Shown here: in pieces, positions 1 to 12,761 of the stretch
How positions within the stretch are numbered: the stretch's first letter is position 1
Layout of the letters: every line of letters starts with the position of its first letter
Source of the DNA: Theocolax elegans
Taxonomy: Eukaryota > Arthropoda > Insecta > Hymenoptera > Cerocephalidae
NCBI GenBank assembly: GCA_026168455.1
Contig: CM047428.1
Coordinates: 23,154,759-23,218,758, forward strand
Direction of reading: 5' to 3'
DNA: 64,000 nt
Translations under genes and position numbers: made by a program
Notes under the pieces: model-generated
What the model saw: only the letters and a program-made list of their open reading frames with translations
Told to the model about the DNA's origin: nothing
Database searches by the model: none

Positions 1-3000
1 GCAAGTAATAATTTGGTTTGATGCATTCCGACAGATTTGCAATATTATTCAAAGTGTTTAACAATTCCTCGATGTCGACTAACAATGTTTCCATTTGTTT
101 TCCTTTCCTCATATTGATGCATCGGACCAGGAGAATCAAATGGCACTCGAGCACCTAAAAATTATTTCCACTTATAGTTATCCATCCATAACAAATTAGT
201 ATCTCTTATCGTATATTCACTTTGCATAAGGTTATGATTTGCGAGTAATCGTCGATTTGCAGATCTTCGGTGAAAAAACTTAAATTCTTGACGAACGCAG
301 TGTTTGTAACGTATCCTCTAAAAATAAAGTATCAATGTGTCACGTGCGTAATGGAACACCTATTAGTTTATAATATTAAATACATTACCTACGTAAATTC
401 CATAACCACAAGTTAACCAGTAGTCGTTTAAGACTGTGACAATCCCGCGCAACGGACGCTAGCGAATTTCCTAATTCATCAAAAATTATACGTCCACGTT
501 ACATACATATATAGATAATAAATCACATATTTAAGGAAACGTATAAAGTGAAGAAACGCGTGTAATCACCTAAAATTAATGAAGCGTGATTTCCACAGAC
601 ATCAACTTTTTCGACGAATATTCCAGCATCGAGTAAAAAGTCCATGCAAAGAGCGTAGTACCAAGTTATAGCTGATTTATCGACGTATTCGAGTGCAGTG
701 TCGCGAAGCTGCTGCAACATATCCATCGCCTCGCAAATGCGTTTTAACCGAAGCTTTTCATTCAATTTAATATACGTATACGCATCGTTAATAATTAACT
801 AAATATATTACATTATTTATACCTTAATTTGTAAAAAAAAAAAAGAAAAATCTCACATAAATAACTTACGAACGTTCGAGTGAGCATTGGAAATATTTTG
901 AACGTTAATCTGACCATGTGAAAGGCTTTGGCGTAACAAAGAGCTTTTACACCAAATTGCGTAGCTCTCTCCGTGTGTCCTCGTAATAAACTTTAATCCA
1001 GTGAAATTATTGGTCATTTTATGGATTACCCGTAATATATATAAATTAATTAAATTTTTAATAAAAATAAATCATACTCGTACCCGACTTTGAACATGGA
1101 GTAATACACGCGTACTAAAATAATGATGTCGTCGGAGTTGATGTTTTGTTTTCGGTTAATAGCAAATATCATGTACTTTTCAACATGGCTCAGAAACTGC
1201 AAATCTCCGAGTCGACCGTAAATTTTAACGATTGACAGATACAGTTGGCATTGCTCGTAAAAGTTGTTGGGATCGTAGCTCGAGAAACCGAACACAATAC
1301 TTTGAAGAGATGCCAATTTTGCGGCCTTATGCTGATTATTTATCTGCGAGAAAGAAAGGTAAGTGCCATTTTTTACGTTGAAAAGTATCGAACGATTGTA
1401 ATGTTTGTTACTTTGAAAAGAAAAAGCAAAATTAATAACAACGAAATTTCCGAAAGAAATAAGATAATCTGTGTGTAAGATGTTGGTTTTCTTTTAATCG
1501 TTTACGAATAGATAAGTACCATTAATATTTTCGACGAATATTCCAGCATCGAGTAAAAATCCATGCAAAGAGCGTAGTACCAAGTTATAGCTGATTTATC
1601 GACGTATTCGAGTGCAGTGTCGCGAAGCTGCTGCAACATATCCATCGCCTCGCAAATGCGTTTTAACCGAAGCTTTTCATTCAATTTAATATACGTATAC
1701 GCATCGTTAATAATTAACTAAATATATTACATTATTTATACCTTAATTTGTAAAAAAAAAAAGAAAAATCTCACATAAATAACTTACGAACGTTCGAGTG
1801 AGCATTGGAAATATTTTGAACGTTAATCTGACCATGTGAAAGGCTTTGGCGTAACAAAGAGCTTTTACACCAAATTGCGTAGCTCTCTCCGTGTGTCCTC
1901 GTAATAAACTTTAATCCAGTGAAATTATTGGTCATTTTATGGATTACCCGTAATATATATAAATTAATTAAATTTTTAATAAAAATAAATCATACTCGTA
2001 CCCGACTTTGAACATGGAGTAATACACGCGTACTAAAATAATGATGTCGTCGGAGTTGATGTTTTGTTTTCGGTTAATAGCAAATATCATGTACTTTTCA
2101 ACATGGCTCAGAAACTGCAAATCTCCGAGTCGACCGTAAATTTTAACGATTGACAGATACAGTTGGCATTGCTCGTAAAAGTTGTTGGGATCGTAGCTCG
2201 AGAAACCGAACACAATACTTTGAAGAGATGCCAATTTTGCGGCCTTATGCTGATTATTTATCTGCGAGAAAGAAAGGTAAGTGCCATTTTTTACGTTGAA
2301 AAGTATCGAACGATTGTAATGTTTGTTACTTTGAAAAGAAAAAGCAAAATTAATAAAACGAAATTTCCGAAAGAAATAAGATAATCTGTGTGTAAGATGT
2401 TGGTTTTCTTTTAATCGTTTACGAATAGATAAGTACCATTAATATTTTCGACGAATATTCCAGCATCGAGTAAAAATCCATGCAAAGAGCGTAGTACCAA
2501 GTTATAGCTGATTTATCGACGTATTCGAGTGCAGTGTCGCGAAGCTGCTGCAACATATCCATCGCCTCGCAAATGCGTTTTAACCGAAGCTTTTCATTCA
2601 ATTTAATATACGTATACGCATCGTTAATAATTAACTAAATATATTACATTATTTATACCTTAATTTGTAAAAAAAAAAAGAAAAATCTCACATAAATAAC
2701 TTACGAACGTTCGAGTGAGCATTGGAAATATTTTGAACGTTAATCTGACCATGTGAAAGGCTTTGGCGTAACAAAGAGCTTTTACACCAAATTGCGTAGC
2801 TCTCTCCGTGTGTCCTCGTAATAAACTTTAATCCAGTGAAATTATTGGTCATTTTATGGATTACCCGTAATATATATAAATTAATTAAATTTTTAATAAA
2901 ACTAAATCATACTCGTACCCGACTTTGAACATGGAGTAATACCCGCGTACTAAACTAATGATGTCGTCGGAAGTTGATGTTTTGTTTTCGGTTATAATAG

Positions 3001-5848
3001 CAAATATCATGTACTTTTCAACATGGCTCAGAAAACTGCAAATCTCCGAGTCGACCGTAAATTTTAACGATTGACAGATACAGTTGGCATTGCTCGTAAA
3101 AGTTGTTGGGATCGTAGCTCGAGAAACCGAACACCAATACTTTGTGAAGAGTGCCAATTTTGCGGCCTTATGCTGATTATTTATCTGCGAGAAAGAAAGG
3201 TAAGTGCCATTTTTTACGTTGAAAGTATCGAACGATTGTAATGTTTGTTACTTTGAAAAGAAAAAGCAAAACTTAATAACTAACGAAATTTCCGAAAGAA
3301 ATAAGATAATCTGTGTGTAAGATGTGGTTTTCTTTTAATCGTTTACGAATAGATAAGTACCATTAATATTTTCGACGAATATTTCAAACACATTGCAACG
3401 TACTGCCTTCTGATGGTAGCTCTTTCGTAGCTCACACGACTGTCGATGGAAGGTTTGGTAAACGTCCACCGAATATTTTGACGGAATTTTTCGTACATTG
3501 TTTTGTAGCACATTAAAAATTCGGATGAATCAAAATCACGTTTGAACAATGACAAGGCTTTTGCATAATTTGTTTCTGCTTGTGGATAATTACCAAGCAA
3601 CATGTACGCGTTTCCTGAACAAAATAACAATACTAATAATTATGCTATAACTTTATAAATATTAAATATTTGCAATAATTAACACTATACTTTATTTTAG
3701 AATGCAATAAGTAATAATAACTACTTCACACATTTTTTTTTTAAATTATTCAAACGATATAATATGTTTTTATGTATACCTCGTAAACAAAGTATAAAAC
3801 TTTTTTTTAGTATTTTGCCATGTAATATTGGATTTTCCCAAGGATCCGTGTAGGTGTCGATGTACTATTAGTAATACAAAAAAACTATTAATCGATCTAA
3901 TGGTTAATAAAACATGTTGTCATTGCATCTAATAACGTACGTCGTTTCTTGCATCCGCTTTTGCTAAGCATTTAAGGGCATAAATCGGCTGACCATAATC
4001 AACAAGAGCAGCTGCGTGTTCTATCGTAAAATTTATTATCTTGTCATTGTTATCTGTAAGAGAAATTACTGTTAGAAATAGTTGTTAAATTGGTATATAT
4101 TTAGGTAGTTGATAATCGTAGTTTATGTAACGAACTGCTACCAATATGATCAATATGTTGTTGTAGCTCCGAGAGGATGCAATCGACGATTGTAAGGCAA
4201 GAACAATTATGAAAATTGATGTGACCAAAATTATTGATTTGCAAATTATCATTCGTTTCTTCGCATTGCGTAGGATAAATTTTCGATTTCCTTCCCATAA
4301 ATCCTGATCTTAATTTTTGTTTGCGTACCATTATTTTACCATCGCCGTATGATTCTTAAAATGTAACAGCAAACGAAAAATATTAATATTTAATAAACAA
4401 TCGTTTAATGGTAACTAATTAATCGTAGTTGACTGACCTCGAGTTACGTCATTGTCCAAAGAAGAAGGCATAATCGAGATTCCAGTTATTTCAGTAGGTC
4501 GATTCTCGATATCATTGACATCTTGAAGTAAATTTATTAAAGGACAAGTAACGACACTTTTACTTTCGGTAGGTTGTTCTTTCGTTTGATTGAAATTCTA
4601 CAACAACGAATGAAAAATAATGTAAACGAATGGTTAATGAAAACAAAAAGAAAATGATTAACTCGAAGGTTTATAGTAATTGATTAACCAATATTTCCTT
4701 GCTCGGCATTTTTAAGAAAGAACCTCCACCACAAGCTTTGCACTTCCTCGCGTCTCTATTAAATATATCTACCGTTTGACTGTGACACTCCTTTTTCTCA
4801 TTTTCTGGAATTTGCTCGTAGACAATGTGCTGAAAGGTGAACACTTTGAACTGCATAAAATGACAATGCGCGTATCGTGGCAAATGATTTTCCGTTGATG
4901 GAATGTCTGTGAAAATAGAAAGTCTATTCAAAACCTTGCTGACAGTAACGAATTATTTTGCTATACGTCCTAAAAATCATAAAAATATTATCATTTTTTT
5001 CCATACGAAAAATAATCCAGACAATAATATTGTTATAATAACGCGTTATTGAAAGATGAAGGAAACAACTTTTCGTACATGCGAATAAAATACAGACGGA
5101 AACAAAAACCTATAAAAAAAAAATAATAAAAAGCATCTTTATTCGGTACGATCGCATCTATAAAAATTTGTATGTACGTCAACAATATGCAATATGTAAT
5201 GTGAAACTCCTTACAACGCAAGGAACACCGACACCGTACCAAGTGATGCATATCCGAGAAAGTACTTGTTGGCTTGAAGGAGCAAACGACGAGGTCACCG
5301 ACCTTAGCACTGCGCCTTTGCTTCAAAGCGCACTCGAAAATTTGTAGTCGCATTAAATTTGCAATTGCTGAAATCGTTTTTTTTTTTTTTGTAATATTCT
5401 AATTAATGTAGGTCAATACATTATTTCGAAACAACAATTTCTACACTTTTATTTTAATATTATGTTATTGGAATTGATACATATTGGACGCATCATTGAT
5501 TTACAATTTATTTGCAAGTAGTCAAAAAAATAATAAATTAAAATGAGTAAATCGACGTAAATGCAACCGGTTGATTGTAGCTCGATTGCGAAAAAAGAAA
5601 AAGGTGTATTGAGTTATGCATTCGGTAGGAAAGACAAAAAAAGGTAACGATAGAATTGAAGATGGTTTGTTGGAGTATGGGCGCACATAGTAGTAGTATA
5701 TGATTACCTGTCGCCGTTTTTAGTGACTGGTGATTAGGAATCATTATTTCCAGCATGCTGCGCGCAAACACCTTACCGATCACGCTTCCCCGTTTAACGA
5801 TATCTTGCTCGTACGTGGTAAGATTCCCGTAAATTTCCATCGCAAGCG
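1..5848 (-). CDS. Adenylate cyclase type 10-like (soluble adenylyl cyclase) C-terminal exons, partial
   Basis: I read about a dozen exons on the minus strand. In gene order: 5708-5848, 5215-5367, 4689-4906, 4438-4597, 4142-4354, 3937-4053, ~3385-3614, then 1084-1343, 870-990, 570-755, 221-317 and 1-154 (continues off the window). The junctions of the first six are phase-compatible with GT donors and AG acceptors (e.g. CCTCAG at 5849, GTAAGG at 5209-5214). Residues include VKRGSVIGKVFA, LPRYAHCHFMQFK, KCKACGGGSF, and TPR-like helices such as GNAYMLLGNYPQAETNYAKA. This resembles the region after the AAA module in ADCY10, the bicarbonate-responsive cytosolic cyclase that makes cAMP. The catalytic cyclase domains are not in the window; they would lie upstream, beyond the 5906-6005 gap. 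Family assignment is from remembered similarity. Exons after 3385 sit in a triplicated block, so the transcript cannot be completed here. A small exon between 3640 and 3937 may be missing. Confidence 0.55.
608..3367. repeat. Three tandem copies of a ~918-bp exon-containing block
   Basis: Copies lie at about 608-1526, 1527-2443 and 2444-3367. Each holds three exons of the cyclase-like gene (minus strand; in copy 1: 1084-1343, 870-990, 570-755). A 15-base word, TTTTCGACGAATATT, sits at every junction. Copies 1 and 2 are nearly identical. Copy 3 has many single-base indels between about 2890 and 3360, several inside the exon that is open in copies 1 and 2. Copies 2 and 3 also lack one base near 1557 and 2477 relative to copy 1 and lose the end of that exon. 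Either a real recent triplication with decay, or an assembly artefact. Confidence 0.85.
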
Positions 5849-5905
5849 CTGAGGAATAAAATTTAACGATATCTATAATCAGATACGCGCCGGTTGGTAA
5901 ATAAA

Positions 5906-6005
5906 NNNNNNNNNNNNNNNNNNNNNNNNNNNNNNNNNNNNNNNNNNNNNNNNNNNNNNNNNNNNNNNNNNNNNNNNNNNNNNNNNNNNNNNNNNNNNNN
6001 NNNNN
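5906..6005. other. Assembly gap (run of N)
   Basis: One hundred N bases, the usual size for a gap of unknown length. It separates the cyclase-like gene from the long-TIR transposon, which starts after a TA run directly to the right of the gap. The upstream exons of the cyclase-like gene are therefore not resolved. Confidence 0.99.
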
Positions 6006-6020
6006 TATATATATATATAT

Positions 6021-6276
6021 GGGAGATTCCATGTGAAGTGATCCAGTTAAAAAATAGAATTTTGTTTTAATGTATGAAATCAGTAAAAAACTACTTGAAT
6101 AGAGTGTAGCTAAATTTTTAGACCTAAATTTCAATTAGTACCAGAGCAGTAACCAATCAAAAAATCGAATTTTTTGAAAAAAATGACTTTTTGGCCATTT
6201 TTATCACTAAATAACTCAAAATCTAACAATTTTTTCTTATATACATTAAATTTGAAAAAGTTTATAATTTCAAGAA
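6021..6276 (+). repeat. Left terminal inverted repeat of the 7-kb element
   Basis: Reads as the reverse complement of 12762-13017 with small differences. It includes the word AACTCAAAATCTA, also seen in the related foldback element at 29.8 kb. Confidence 0.85.
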
Positions 6277-6406
6277 GACCCTACTGCTAAAGGTAAAGGT
6301 AAGGCTGATAAATCACCTGATAAATCACCTGACAAGTCACCTGACAAATCACCCCAAAACGTCGTCTGATGAAAATTCTAAGTCCATAAAAGGGAAAATT
6401 TTCTAA
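6269..6406 (+). pseudogene. Coding remnant with four DKSP repeats
   Basis: An open stretch starts just inside the left TIR and reads DPTAKGKGKADKSPDKSP, then two more DKSP units (12-bp repeats at 6306-6353). One extra C in CACCCC near 6350-6355 shifts the frame to a stop; without it the frame would run on to a TAA at 6404. It looks like a charged, low-complexity protein tail. No upstream exon is visible between the TIR and this piece, so it may be a leftover from an internal deletion. No function assigned. Confidence 0.35.
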
Positions 6407-6470
6407 AGTTGACGAAGAAATTTGCTTTTTAAATTATATATAATTATTCATTTTTAATCATATTAATCGT

Positions 6471-8352
6471 GTTTTGCTGCATTTTTACTTACTTCAAAAA
6501 TTGAATAATATTTATTGTAAGATAATTAATACTTTATTAAAGATTATATTAGATAATTATTTATTAAATTGTATTGTAGTAGACAGTAAATTAATTTTAC
6601 AATTCAGTAAAAGAATTTGTAATACACATATATCGGTCTTCCACAATAACTTTATACACTGTTGCTAAATTCCTAGAAACCCCTCTCCTTCGCGTGACAA
6701 ACGTTTTCGTGCGTAAAAATCGCGCAGTGTTTTTAAAGCAGTTGGACGCAAATGTAAGTACTTATTATCTATTTACTTATAATGCAAGATTTATATAAAT
6801 ACTGTTAAAATGAATATAATTTGATATAATAATAATTAAAATATAAAAACATATAAAATATATAATAATAATAATAATAAAAATGTATGTTCAAGTAGAA
6901 AAAATGGATAATTTGGAAAATCCACTTGACCTATCTGTGCCAAGGCCTGCAATAGTGATAGAAGGTTCTGCTGCTGCAGTTCCAACTGTTACTATTGATA
7001 ATCTAATAGATATGCCAGTTCCAAATATTGGAATATATGGACTTGCAGCTGGGCAGTACGGATTTGCACCACCAACGCAGCCACCTTATTTCACCAATAT
7101 GCCATTAATACCGCCATACCAAGTATCAAGGTATTCACTGTACAATGCATATGAAGGCAGGCCATTAGTAGCTGCACCACCGTACCTGGCTGCAAATCAA
7201 ATGCAGCAATATTATCAAGCTCCACCACCGTTACCACCAGCACAGACAGCTCCACCACAGTTACCACAAATCACAGCTACGCAATCCAGTTCTTACAACC
7301 AGGCTCCACCACCGTTACCACCAATACAACCAGTTACGCAGCAATCAATTCCATATACTCAGGCTCCACCACCATTACCACCAATTCAGACAGCTACGCA
7401 GCAATCAATTACATATACTCAGGCTCCACCACCGTTACCACAGACAGCACCAGAAACCATCTCACCAAATCAGGCTACAGCATCATATCCACCACCTCCA
7501 ATTTGTAATCCTGTCGTGGATCCACCACCACATGCTAGTGCTACAGGGTTACAAAATAAACAGTAAGTTAAAAAACAAACCCTTTATTTAAATACCTGCA
7601 AAAATTCTATATTTAATGATTTTGCTAGAATCATTTTTAATATAATATAAAAGTATCTTGGCATTGGACCCATGTTCGCACCACCAGTGTGTAGTTACCC
7701 AGCATACACATAATTTAATTCATTTGTTATCCAAATCCTTGCTTTAATAATCAGAGACATCAACAATGTCAATAAGCAAACCTACACATTGTTGAAATGT
7801 CTGATTATAGTAGCAAGGATTTGGATAACAAATGAAATAAATTATGTGTGTGCTGGGTGACTATGCTCTGGTGGTGTGAACATGGGTTCGTTAAATGGAA
7901 ATGCCAGTTCGGAGTGTATTCTTATTTATTATTTTGATTGTTATTTCACCTACTGAGACACGCTAAGATACTTATTTATTTTATATTAAAGATGCATATA
8001 CATTGACAATCTGGTATATCGCATTTATGCCAACTGTAATCTCAATATCAATTATCTGTCTAGTACACTTGATAATGTTCTTGTCTATCTGACAGATGAT
8101 TCATAATGAGGTTATGGTGGGCATAACTATACCTAAATGTGAATGTATGTACAGGAAATTGATTGATTTGGGCAGTATCTTGTTTAATATAATATAAATA
8201 ATTATCTAGGCTCCTCTCAGTAGTCGAAATGACAATCAAAATAATAAATAAGAATACAGTCCGAACTGGCATTTCCATTTAACGGACCCATGTTCTCACC
8301 ACCAGTGTGTAGTCACCCAGCATACACATAATTTATTTCATTTGTTATCCAA
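6471..8352. repeat. Copy 1 of a ~1.88-kb internal duplication
   Basis: Matches 10097-11980 almost base for base, including the proline-rich ORF and its flanks. The right breakpoint lies inside one of the ~216-bp palindromes, after which the two copies continue with different palindrome variants. This is what exchange between palindrome units would leave. Confidence 0.9.
6883..7566 (+). CDS. Proline-rich protein of the long-TIR element, copy 1
   Basis: An open frame of 227 codons. The likely start is the second ATG (6904), because AAG at 6891-6893 could be a splice acceptor and a leader with donor GTAAGT (6754-6759) lies upstream. The N-terminus carries NPLDLSVPRP; PLDLS is the known binding motif for the corepressor CtBP. 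Residues ~110-190 hold repeats of the type QAPPPLPPIQ with TQQS spacers; PPLP-type motifs are known ligands of WW and EVH1 domains. The frame ends by a stop overlapping GTAAGT (7563-7568), a plausible donor, so this could be a first coding exon rather than a whole gene. No downstream exon was recognised. No catalytic domain is visible. The second copy at 10511 differs by one residue (P to S). Confidence 0.6.
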   Translation: MYVQVEKMDNLENPLDLSVPRPAIVIEGSAAAVPTVTIDNLIDMPVPNIGIYGLAAGQYGFAPPTQPPYFTNMPLIPPYQVSRYSLYNAYEGRPLVAAPPYLAANQMQQYYQAPPPLPPAQTAPPQLPQITATQSSSYNQAPPPLPPIQPVTQQSIPYTQAPPPLPPIQTATQQSITYTQAPPPLPQTAPETISPNQATASYPPPPICNPVVDPPPHASATGLQNKQ

Positions 8353-9720
8353 ATCCTTGCTTTAATAATCAGAGACATCAACAATGTCAATAAGCAAACC
8401 TACACATTGTTGAAATGTCTGATTATAGTAGCAAGGATTTGGATAACAAATGAAATAAATTATGTGTGTGCTGGGTGACTATGCTCTGGTGGTGAGAACA
8501 TGGGTTCGTTAAATGGAAATGCCAGTTCGGACTGTATTCATATTTATTATTTTGATTGTTATTTCACCTACTGAGACACGTTAAGATACTTATTTTTTAT
8601 ATTAAAGATGCATATACACTATACCTGACTGTGAATTTATGTACAAGAAATTGGTTGATTTGGGCAATATCTTGTTTAATATAATATAAAAGTATCTTGG
8701 CATTGGACCCATGTTCGCACCACCAGTGTGTAGTCACCCAGCATACACATAATTTAATTCATTTGTTATCCAAGTCTTTGCTACTGTAATCAGACATTTC
8801 AACAATGTGTAGGTATGCTTACACATTGTTGATGTCTCTGATTATTAAAACAAGGATTTGGATAACAAATGAAATAAATTATGTGTGCTGGGTGACTATG
8901 CTCTGGTGGTGAGAACATGGGTTCGTTAAATGAAAATGCCAGTTCGGACTGTATTCATATTTATTATTTTGATTGTTATTTCACCTACTGAGACACGCTA
9001 AGATACTTATTTATTTTATATTAAAGATGCATATACATTGACAATCTGGTATATTGCATTTATGCCAACTGTAATCTCATTATCAATTATCTGTCTAGTA
9101 CACTTGATAATGTTCTTGTCTATCTGACAGATGATTCATAATGAGGTTATGGTGGGAATAAATACACTTTGGGCAGTACCTTGTTTAATATAATGTAAAT
9201 AATTATCTTAGCTCCTCTCAGTAGTCGAAATGACAATCAAAATAATAAATAAGAATACAGTCCGAACTGGCATTTCCATTTAATGGACCCATGTTCTCAC
9301 CACCAGTGTGTAGTCACCCAGCATACACATTATTTAGTTCATTTGTTATCCAAATCCTTGCTACTGTAATCAGACATTTCAACAATGTGTAGGTATGCTT
9401 ACACATTGTTGAAGTCTCTGATTACAGTAGCAAGGATTTGGATAACAAATGAAATAAATTATGTGTGTGCTGGGTGACTATGCTCTGGTGGTGAGAACAT
9501 GGGTTCGTTAAATGGAAATGCCAGTTCGGACTGTATTCTTATTTATTATTTTGATTGTCATTTCGACTACTGAGAGGAGCTAAGATAATTATTTCAACAA
9601 TGTTTAGGTATGCTTACGTATTGTTGAGATGTCTGATTACAGTAGCAAGGATTTGGAACATATAAAATAAATTTTGTTTATGCTGGGTGATTATACACCA
9701 TGGGTTCGTTAAATGGGAAT
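7669..9720. repeat. Nest of ~216-bp palindromes, left cluster
   Basis: Near-perfect palindromes occur at 7669-7886, 8287-8504, 8708-8921 and 9288-9503, with a partial one at ~9590-9720. Each begins CCCATGTTC and ends with its inverse; arms are ~105 bp. Between them lie inverted copies of a second sequence containing ATGCCAGTTCGG, so the whole stretch alternates inverted repeats. Arms occur in at least two versions (centre words ACAATGTCAATAAGC or ACAATGTGTAGGTATGC) mixed between units. I see no credible gene here. Confidence 0.85.
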
Positions 9721-10096
9721 GCCAGTTCATAGTCAAATCATATTTATTGCTTCGTTTACTATTTCACCTATTGAGAGACACTAAGATACTTATTTATATT
9801 GTTCATATTATCCATTTAATGCTACTCGCTTAAACAAAGATTGTAATAACCATTACTAGATACTTTGTTATTATCAAAAGATGTATGATTTTAATTATTT
9901 GGATTTTATTAAATTATTTCTTCTAGAGTTTAAGTTACTAATGTTTATAAAATAATACATAATAAATTATAAAGGATAAATAAATGAGGATTTTTACCTT
10001 ATTAGTTAAGGAATTCTTTCCAATACATTTAAAATCTGCCTCATCAATGTTTCTTACATTTTTTGCAATTTCTCGTGCCCATGTACTTATTATTTT

Positions 10097-11980
10097 GTTT
10101 TGCTGCATTTTTACTTACTTCAAAAATTGAATAATATTTATTGTAAGATAATTAATACTTTATTAAAGATTATATTAGATAATTATTTATTAAATTGTAT
10201 TGTAGTAGACAGTAAATTAATTTTACAATTCAGTAAAAGAATTTGTAATACACATATATCGGTCTTCCACAATAACTTTATACACTGTTGCTAAATTCCT
10301 AGAAACCCCTCTCCTTCGCGTGACAAACGTTTTCGTGCGTAAAAATCGCGCAGTGTTTTTAAAGCAGTTGGACGCAAATGTAAGTACTTATTATCTATTT
10401 ACTTATAATGCAAGATTTATATATAAATACTGTTAAAATGAATATAATTTGATATAATAATAATTAAAATATAAAAACATATAAAATATATAATAATAAT
10501 AATAATAAAAATGTATGTTCAAGTAGAAAAAATGGATAATTTGGAAAATCCACTTGACCTATCTGTGCCAAGGCCTGCAATAGTGATAGAAGGTTCTGCT
10601 GCTGCAGTTCCAACTGTTACTATTGATAATCTAATAGATATGCCAGTTCCAAATATTGGAATATATGGACTTGCAGCTGGGCAGTACGGATTTGCACCAC
10701 CAACGCAGCCACCTTATTTCACCAATATGCCATTAATACCGCCATACCAAGTATCAAGGTATTCACTGTACAATGCATATGAAGGCAGGCCATTAGTAGC
10801 TGCACCACCGTACCTGGCTGCAAATCAAATGCAGCAATATTATCAAGCTCCACCACCGTTACCACCAGCACAGACAGCTCCACCACAGTTACCACAAATC
10901 ACAGCTACGCAATCCAGTTCTTACAACCAGGCTCCACCACCGTTACCACCAATACAACCAGTTACGCAGCAATCAATTCCATATACTCAGGCTCCACCAC
11001 CATTACCACCAATTCAGACAGCTACGCAGCAATCAATTACATATACTCAGGCTCCACCACCGTTATCACAGACAGCACCAGAAACCATCTCACCAAATCA
11101 GGCTACAGCATCATATCCACCACCTCCAATTTGTAATCCTGTCGTGGATCCACCACCACATGCTAGTGCTACAGGGTTACAAAATAAACAGTAAGTTAAA
11201 AAACAAACCCTTTATTTAAATACCTGCAAAAATTCTATATTTAATGATTTTGCTAGAATCATTTTTAATATAATATAAAAGTATCTTGGCATTGGACCCA
11301 TGTTCGCACCACCAGTGTGTAGTTACCCAGCATACACATAATTTAATTCATTTGTTATCCAAATCCTTGCTTTAATAATCAGAGACATCAACAATGTCAA
11401 TAAGCAAACCTACACATTGTTGAAATGTCTGATTATAGTAGCAAGGATTTGGATAACAAATGAAATAAATTATGTGTGTGCTGGGTGACTATGCTCTGGT
11501 GGTGAGAACATGGGTTCGTTAAATGGAAATGCCAGTTCGGACTGTATTCATATTTATTATTTTGATTGTTATTTCACCTACTGAGACACGTTAAGATACT
11601 TATTTATTTTATATTAAAGATGCATATACATTGACAATCTGGTATATCGCATTTATGCCAACTGTAATCTCAATATCAATTATCTGTCTAGTACACTTGA
11701 TAATGTTCTTGTCTATCTGACAGATGATTCATAATGAGGTTATGGTGGGCATAACTATACCTAAATGTGAATGTATGTACAGGAAATTGATTGATTTGGG
11801 CAGTATCTTGTTTAATATAATATAAATAATTATCTAGGCTCCTCTCAGTAGTCGAAATGACAATCAAAATAATAAATAAGAATACAGTCCGAACTGGCAT
11901 TTCCATTTAACGGACCCATGTTCTCACCACCAGTGTGTAGTCACCCAGCATACACATAATTTATTTCATTTGTTATCCAA
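10097..11980. repeat. Copy 2 of the ~1.88-kb internal duplication
   Basis: Direct copy of 6471-8352, offset ~3.63 kb, with very few differences. The ~360 bp before it (9720-10096) are unique AT-rich sequence. Confidence 0.9.
10511..11194 (+). CDS. Proline-rich protein of the long-TIR element, copy 2
   Basis: Same 227-codon frame as at 6883-7566, with the PLDLS motif and PPPLP repeats. The only amino-acid difference I see is near the C-terminal end of the repeats, where CCACAG became TCACAG (Pro to Ser). The likely start is the ATG at 10532. A GTAAGT donor overlaps the stop here too. Near-identity over ~1.88 kb means either a very recent duplication or a haplotype or assembly duplicate. Confidence 0.55.
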   Translation: MYVQVEKMDNLENPLDLSVPRPAIVIEGSAAAVPTVTIDNLIDMPVPNIGIYGLAAGQYGFAPPTQPPYFTNMPLIPPYQVSRYSLYNAYEGRPLVAAPPYLAANQMQQYYQAPPPLPPAQTAPPQLPQITATQSSSYNQAPPPLPPIQPVTQQSIPYTQAPPPLPPIQTATQQSITYTQAPPPLSQTAPETISPNQATASYPPPPICNPVVDPPPHASATGLQNKQ

Positions 11981-12130
11981 GTCTTTGCTACTGTAATCAG
12001 ACATTTCAACAATGTGTAGGTATGCTTACACATTGTTGATGTCTCTGATTATTAAAACAAGGATTTGGATAACAAATGAATTAAATTATGTGTATGCTGG
12101 GTAACTACACACTGGTGGTGTGAACATGGG
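11297..12130. repeat. Palindrome cluster, right part
   Basis: Palindromes at 11297-11514 and 11915-12130, same family as at 7.7-9.7 kb. From 12131 to the right TIR (12762) there is AT-rich sequence with one more partial inverted block and no credible coding frame. Confidence 0.8.
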
Positions 12131-12761
12131 TTCGTTAAATGAAAATGCCAGTTCGGAGTGTATTCTTATTTATTATTTTGATTGTTATTTCACCTACTGA
12201 GACACGCTAAGATACTTATTTATTTTATATTAAAGATGCATATACACTATACCTGACTGTGAATTTATGTACAAGAAATTGGTTGATTTGGGCAATATCT
12301 TGTTTAATATAATATATATAATTGGATAAATACCTGAAACTTTTTATAATTCCAATAAATCCAATTATATAACAGGTATAACTAAAAGTAGCAGACTTAA
12401 ATAACAACTAAATAAAAGTATCAGTAACTAACAATAAATACTATATTTTAGTAATATTGAGAAATAATAGTGCCATATTGTTTGGAATGCAAGTATACGG
12501 TTAGTCTGTTTTTTTCATAAAATGCATTTGCTCTCTTTTTTTAAGAAATTTGCCTAAAAACACCATAACTTTGTCTGAAATGCTCTGCCGCACTCAAACT
12601 TTGCATTATTTTGAAGGTAATTATTCATCGATTAATTAGATTTTTGGATGGATAAAATATTTTTGATCGTACAACCCTTTTTTTTACTATAAAGGTTTTT
12701 ATTGATTATAACTATATTCAAAGTTTTAAAATAAAATAAATGAAATATTTGAACTGATTCT

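Noticed and set aside
6306..6353. DKSP repeats as an RNA polymerase II CTD or histone H1 tail
   Set aside because: Only four units, no adjoining domain, frame broken; too little to assign.
7669..9720. A CRISPR-like or satellite array
   Set aside because: Units are long palindromes at irregular spacing with shuffled arms; no short repeats with unique spacers, and the host is an animal.
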